8,191 nucleotides of DNA from Spirochaetaceae bacterium (lineage in GTDB: Bacteria; Spirochaetota; Spirochaetia; SZUA-6; Fen-1364). The stretch's first letter is position 1. Each line of letters opens with the position of its first letter. The notes under the pieces were generated by a model. The model did no database searches. It was not told where the DNA came from and saw nothing but the letters and a program-made list of their open reading frames with translations. Made by a program: the position numbers and the translations under genes. The DNA lies in contig PMDT01000022.1 in NCBI GenBank assembly GCA_003154555.1, positions 5,068 to 13,258 on the forward strand, read 5' to 3'. This document shows, in pieces, positions 5,820 to 8,191 of this stretch.

Positions 5820-7227
5820 CACCGAGCTCTGCTTTCTCAGTGTCAGCCGGCTTGCGAAGCTCATCGAGGGCAAGGATATCTCTCCCGTGGACCTCGTCAC
5901 GGCATACCTTGCCCGCATCGAGTTGCTGGAACCGCGACTGAACTCCTTCATCACCGTTCTCTCCGAGCAGGCCCTGGACGAGGCTCGGAAAGCCGAAAAA
6001 GAAATCGCGGCGGGCCGTTACCGGGGCCCCCTCCATGGCATTCCCATGACGGCAAAGGACCTGTTCCTGTCGAAAGGGGTGAGAACGACCCTTGGCACCC
6101 GTATCTACGATACGCGCGTTCCCGACGAGGACAGCACCCTCATCGCAAGGCTGAAGGAGGCAGGGGCGATCCTCATCGGGAAGGCGAACCTGAACCCCCT
6201 GGCATACGGAGAAATCGCGGAAGAAGGTCACTTCGACTACGGTCACATGCACAACCCCTGGGACCCGAGCCTTGTCTCCGGCGGCTCGAGCGGCGGCTCG
6301 GGATCGGCGACTGCGGCCGGCGAGGTGGGCTTCGCGCTGGGCAGCGACACGGGAGGGTCGGTTCGCATTCCTTGCGCCCTCTGCGGGATCGTCGGCCTGA
6401 AACCGACCTATGGACGTCTCAGCCGGCGCGGCATGACCACGCTCTCGTGGTCCCTGGATTCTCCGGGTCCCATGACTCGGACTGTGGAAGACAACGCCCT
6501 GGTGATGAATGCCATCGCGGGCTTCGATCCGAAGGACGCGTCCTCCGCCGACATGCCCGTGCCCGACTACACGAAGGCGCTTACGGGAGATGTCAAGGGG
6601 CTGCGCATCGGGATGCCGAAAGAGTTCTTCGAGGTCCCGGTGGATCCCACGGTGAAGGAGACAGTGCTGCGCGCCATCGAGGAGATGAGGGCCCTCGGGG
6701 CAACCGTCCACGAGGTTACATGGCCGCTCTATCACTACTATGAATCCATCTCGACAATCCTCCTCCTGGTCGAGGGTGCGGCCGCGTACCGCGAGCTCGT
6801 GTGCACGAAGGGGTCTGGACTCTACGAGCCCCTGCGCATGCGCCTCGAGGCCGGTTTGTTCGTATCCGCCGCCGACTACATCCAGGCGCAGCAGTCACGT
6901 GTGCTCTTCAATCGGCAGTGCAATGAGCTGTTCACAAAGGTCGACCTCCTGGTCGGGCCGTCGACGCCGATCACGGCCACGAAGATAGGCTCGAGCGACA
7001 TCACGATCGGCGATACGGTCATGGGGGTGACCGCCCTGCACACGCAATACCTGAGCCCGTTCAACATCACGGGGCTGCCGTCTCTCACTCTCCCGTGCGG
7101 ATTCTCCGCCGGGCTCCCCGTGGGGCTTCAGATCGTGGGGCGGGCGTTCGACGAGCAGACCGTCTTGAGGGCCGCTCACGCATACGAGAAGGCCACGGAT
7201 TGGCACCTGCGGAGGCCCTCATTGTGA
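5812..7227 (+). CDS. Amidase-signature hydrolase, AtzE/GatA-like
   Basis: A 471-residue cytoplasmic amidase of the Ser-cisSer-Lys class, normal length for the family. The triad is complete: Lys82 (Met-Thr-Ala-Lys-Asp), cis-Ser159 in the Gly-Gly-Ser-Ser-Gly-Gly-Ser motif, and nucleophile Ser183 in Gly-Ser-Asp-Thr-Gly-Gly-Ser; the 24-residue gap between the serines matches fatty acid amide hydrolase. The conserved Gly-Leu-Lys-Pro-Thr-Tyr-Gly-Arg stretch follows (195-202). The frame is open upstream to an ATG around 5755, but ATG 5812 has GGGGAGGAGAG just before it and overlaps the small partner gene by only 8 bases, so I use it. Pairing with a GatC/AtzG-like protein points to an AtzE-type catabolic hydrolase rather than the tRNA amidotransferase subunit GatA. 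The substrate is unknown. In this context an amide or carbamoyl intermediate of histidine breakdown is possible but is inference. Confidence 0.88.
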   Translation: MNSTELCFLSVSRLAKLIEGKDISPVDLVTAYLARIELLEPRLNSFITVLSEQALDEARKAEKEIAAGRYRGPLHGIPMTAKDLFLSKGVRTTLGTRIYDTRVPDEDSTLIARLKEAGAILIGKANLNPLAYGEIAEEGHFDYGHMHNPWDPSLVSGGSSGGSGSATAAGEVGFALGSDTGGSVRIPCALCGIVGLKPTYGRLSRRGMTTLSWSLDSPGPMTRTVEDNALVMNAIAGFDPKDASSADMPVPDYTKALTGDVKGLRIGMPKEFFEVPVDPTVKETVLRAIEEMRALGATVHEVTWPLYHYYESISTILLLVEGAAAYRELVCTKGSGLYEPLRMRLEAGLFVSAADYIQAQQSRVLFNRQCNELFTKVDLLVGPSTPITATKIGSSDITIGDTVMGVTALHTQYLSPFNITGLPSLTLPCGFSAGLPVGLQIVGRAFDEQTVLRAAHAYEKATDWHLRRPSL

Positions 7228-7268
7228 TGCCGGTCGCGGTGCGGTGGAAGAAGGAGTCCTCGACATGA
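7227..7268 (+). other. Possible 13-codon linking reading frame between amidase and methyltransferase genes
   Basis: A short frame encodes 13 residues (MPVAVRWKKESST). Its ATG shares one base with the amidase stop (TGATG), and its TGA lies inside the start of the next gene (ATGA). GGAGG at 7211-7215 lies 11 bases ahead of it. It could hand ribosomes from one gene to the next (translational coupling), or be chance in a 37-base gap. There is no evidence that it makes a functional peptide. Confidence 0.2.
7251..7256 (+). promoter_or_regulatory. Ribosome binding site for the MttB-like gene
   Basis: AAGGAG lies eight bases before the ATG at 7265. It fixes the start of the methyltransferase-like gene in the 37-base gap after the amidase. 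Confidence 0.6.
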
Positions 7269-8191
7269 GCGTGTCGCCGAAGGTCCCTTCCGCAAGAAGG
7301 TTCGCCGGGTGCTCCCAGAACTGGCTGACGGAAAAGCAGCAGGATCTTCTCCACGATGCGAGTCTGGAGATCATGGCTGATATCGGGATGCGCTTCTGCT
7401 CCGAACGGGCGCTCGCGCTCTTCCGCGGGGCGGGCGCCGCGGTGTTGGACGGCAATCTCGTGCGGATTCCCCGCGCGCTCACAGAGAAGGCCCTGGGGAC
7501 GGCTCCCCGCGACATTGTCATCCACGACCGTAACGGGCGGCCCGCCATGTCATTCGGGGAAGGGGCGTGCTATTTCGGCGTCGGCTCTGACTGCGCCTGG
7601 ATCCATGATCCAGAGACGGGAGATCTCCGCAAGGCGCTGCTGCGGGATCTGGAGAACGGTGTGCGCCTCGTGGACTCGCTTCCCAACCTCGACTTCCTGA
7701 TGTCCATGTTCATCCCGTCGGATGTTCCCGCGCGGATCTACGAGAGACACCAGATGAAGGCGATGCTCGAGCTGAGCACGAAACCGATCGTATTCTGCGG
7801 CATCGAGAAGGCCAGCACGGAGATCGCGATCTCCATGGCCACCGCCGTTGCGGGCGGCGAGCGTGAGCTGGAGCGACACCCCTTCGTCATCAATTACGTC
7901 AACACCGTTTCCGCCTTCCGCCACAACGAGGAGAGCGTGGAGAGGCTCCTCAGCGCGGCGGAGCGGAACCTCCCCACGATCTACGCCCCCGCGAACTGCC
8001 GCGGGTCGACGGCGCCCATGAGCGTGGCGGGGATGATGGCGCTCGGCAACGCGGGGCAGCTCGCCGGCCTGGTCCTCTCCCAGCTCGCGCGGGAGGGATC
8101 CCCCTTCATCATGAATCATCCCAGCGTCGGCGCGCTGGACATGCGCTGGATGCGGGACCTGTTCGCGTCGCCGGACAAGGGCCCCTGCGGA
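7265..8191 (+). CDS. MttB-superfamily (trimethylamine/betaine methyltransferase-like) protein, 3' end cut by the window edge
   Basis: The first 309 codons of an MttB-superfamily protein, open to the window edge with no in-frame stop. Members move a methyl group from trimethylamine or a quaternary betaine (glycine betaine, carnitine, proline betaine) to a corrinoid protein. Family features seen: Val-Arg-Ile-Pro-Arg-Ala-Leu (66-72), Arg-Asp-Ile-Val-Ile-His-Asp-Arg-Asn-Gly (82-91), His-Asp-Pro-Glu-Thr-Gly-Asp-Leu-Arg (114-122), the Leu-Val-Asp-Ser-Leu-Pro-Asn region (135-141), and a barrel-like core with Gly-Ser-Thr-Ala-Pro-Met-Ser-Val-Ala-Gly (247-256) then Leu-Ala-Gly-Leu-Val-Leu (266-271). 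Oddities: Asn-Ala-Gly (262-264) where relatives usually have Asn-Ala-Glu, and Asp-Met-Arg-Trp-Met-Arg (292-297) where Asp-Met-Arg-Thr-Gly is common. No transmembrane segment or signal peptide is seen. Pyrrolysine status cannot be judged because the relevant region lies at or beyond the edge. No corrinoid-protein gene is in the window. Family is fairly sure; substrate unknown. Confidence 0.82.
   Translation, partial: MSVSPKVPSARRFAGCSQNWLTEKQQDLLHDASLEIMADIGMRFCSERALALFRGAGAAVLDGNLVRIPRALTEKALGTAPRDIVIHDRNGRPAMSFGEGACYFGVGSDCAWIHDPETGDLRKALLRDLENGVRLVDSLPNLDFLMSMFIPSDVPARIYERHQMKAMLELSTKPIVFCGIEKASTEIAISMATAVAGGERELERHPFVINYVNTVSAFRHNEESVERLLSAAERNLPTIYAPANCRGSTAPMSVAGMMALGNAGQLAGLVLSQLAREGSPFIMNHPSVGALDMRWMRDLFASPDKGPCG

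Noticed and set aside
5746..6735. Minus-strand frame of about 330 codons opposite the amidase
   Set aside because: It lies entirely opposite conserved amidase motifs, has no domain or convincing ribosome site, and fits the usual GC-rich antisense artefact.

Overview
The window is a gene-dense, GC-rich stretch (roughly 60-65% G+C by eye) of bacterial DNA. Every gene lies on the + strand. Junctions are overlapping or short: the largest gap is about 52 bases, and no terminator or internal promoter is evident, so it reads as the interior of one long catabolic operon cut at both edges. The taxon cannot be named from this sequence. An MttB-superfamily methyltransferase next to histidine-degradation genes would suit an amino-acid-degrading anaerobe (for example Synergistota, Firmicutes or Desulfobacterota), but MttB relatives also occur in marine Alphaproteobacteria. 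This is inference.

Layout, left to right. (1) The 3' part of a PotB-like ABC permease and a complete PotC-like permease (1-1468) form the membrane part of a spermidine/putrescine/opine-class importer; its ATPase and binding protein are not in the window. (2) An M20-family metallohydrolase of carboxypeptidase G2 type (1477-2649) has a Cys where the last metal-binding His is expected. (3) A histidine ammonia-lyase-family enzyme (2646-4184) has an intact Ala-Ser-Gly MIO triad but an altered pocket segment. (4) A well-conserved imidazolonepropionase, HutI, follows (4217-5485). (5) Next is a small GatC/AtzG-like protein (5538-5819) overlapping an amidase-signature hydrolase (5812-7227), an arrangement like AtzG/AtzE. 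(6) The last gene is the first 309 codons of an MttB-superfamily (trimethylamine/betaine methyltransferase-like) protein running off the right edge (7265-8191).

Working together (inference): the transporter would import a histidine-derived compound. The M20 enzyme and the amidase could free or trim amide-linked groups. The lyase would eliminate ammonia to give a urocanate-type product, and HutI would open the imidazolone ring. Urocanase (HutU), which acts between the lyase and HutI, and formiminoglutamate-processing enzymes are absent here, so they are outside the window or the pathway differs. The MttB-like gene hints that the substrate may be a methylated, betaine-type histidine such as hercynine. 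That is the most interesting hypothesis in the window, and it is not proven by the sequence.

I see no RNA genes, insertion sequences, CRISPR arrays, attachment sites or long repeats. No intergenic stretch exceeds 300 bases.
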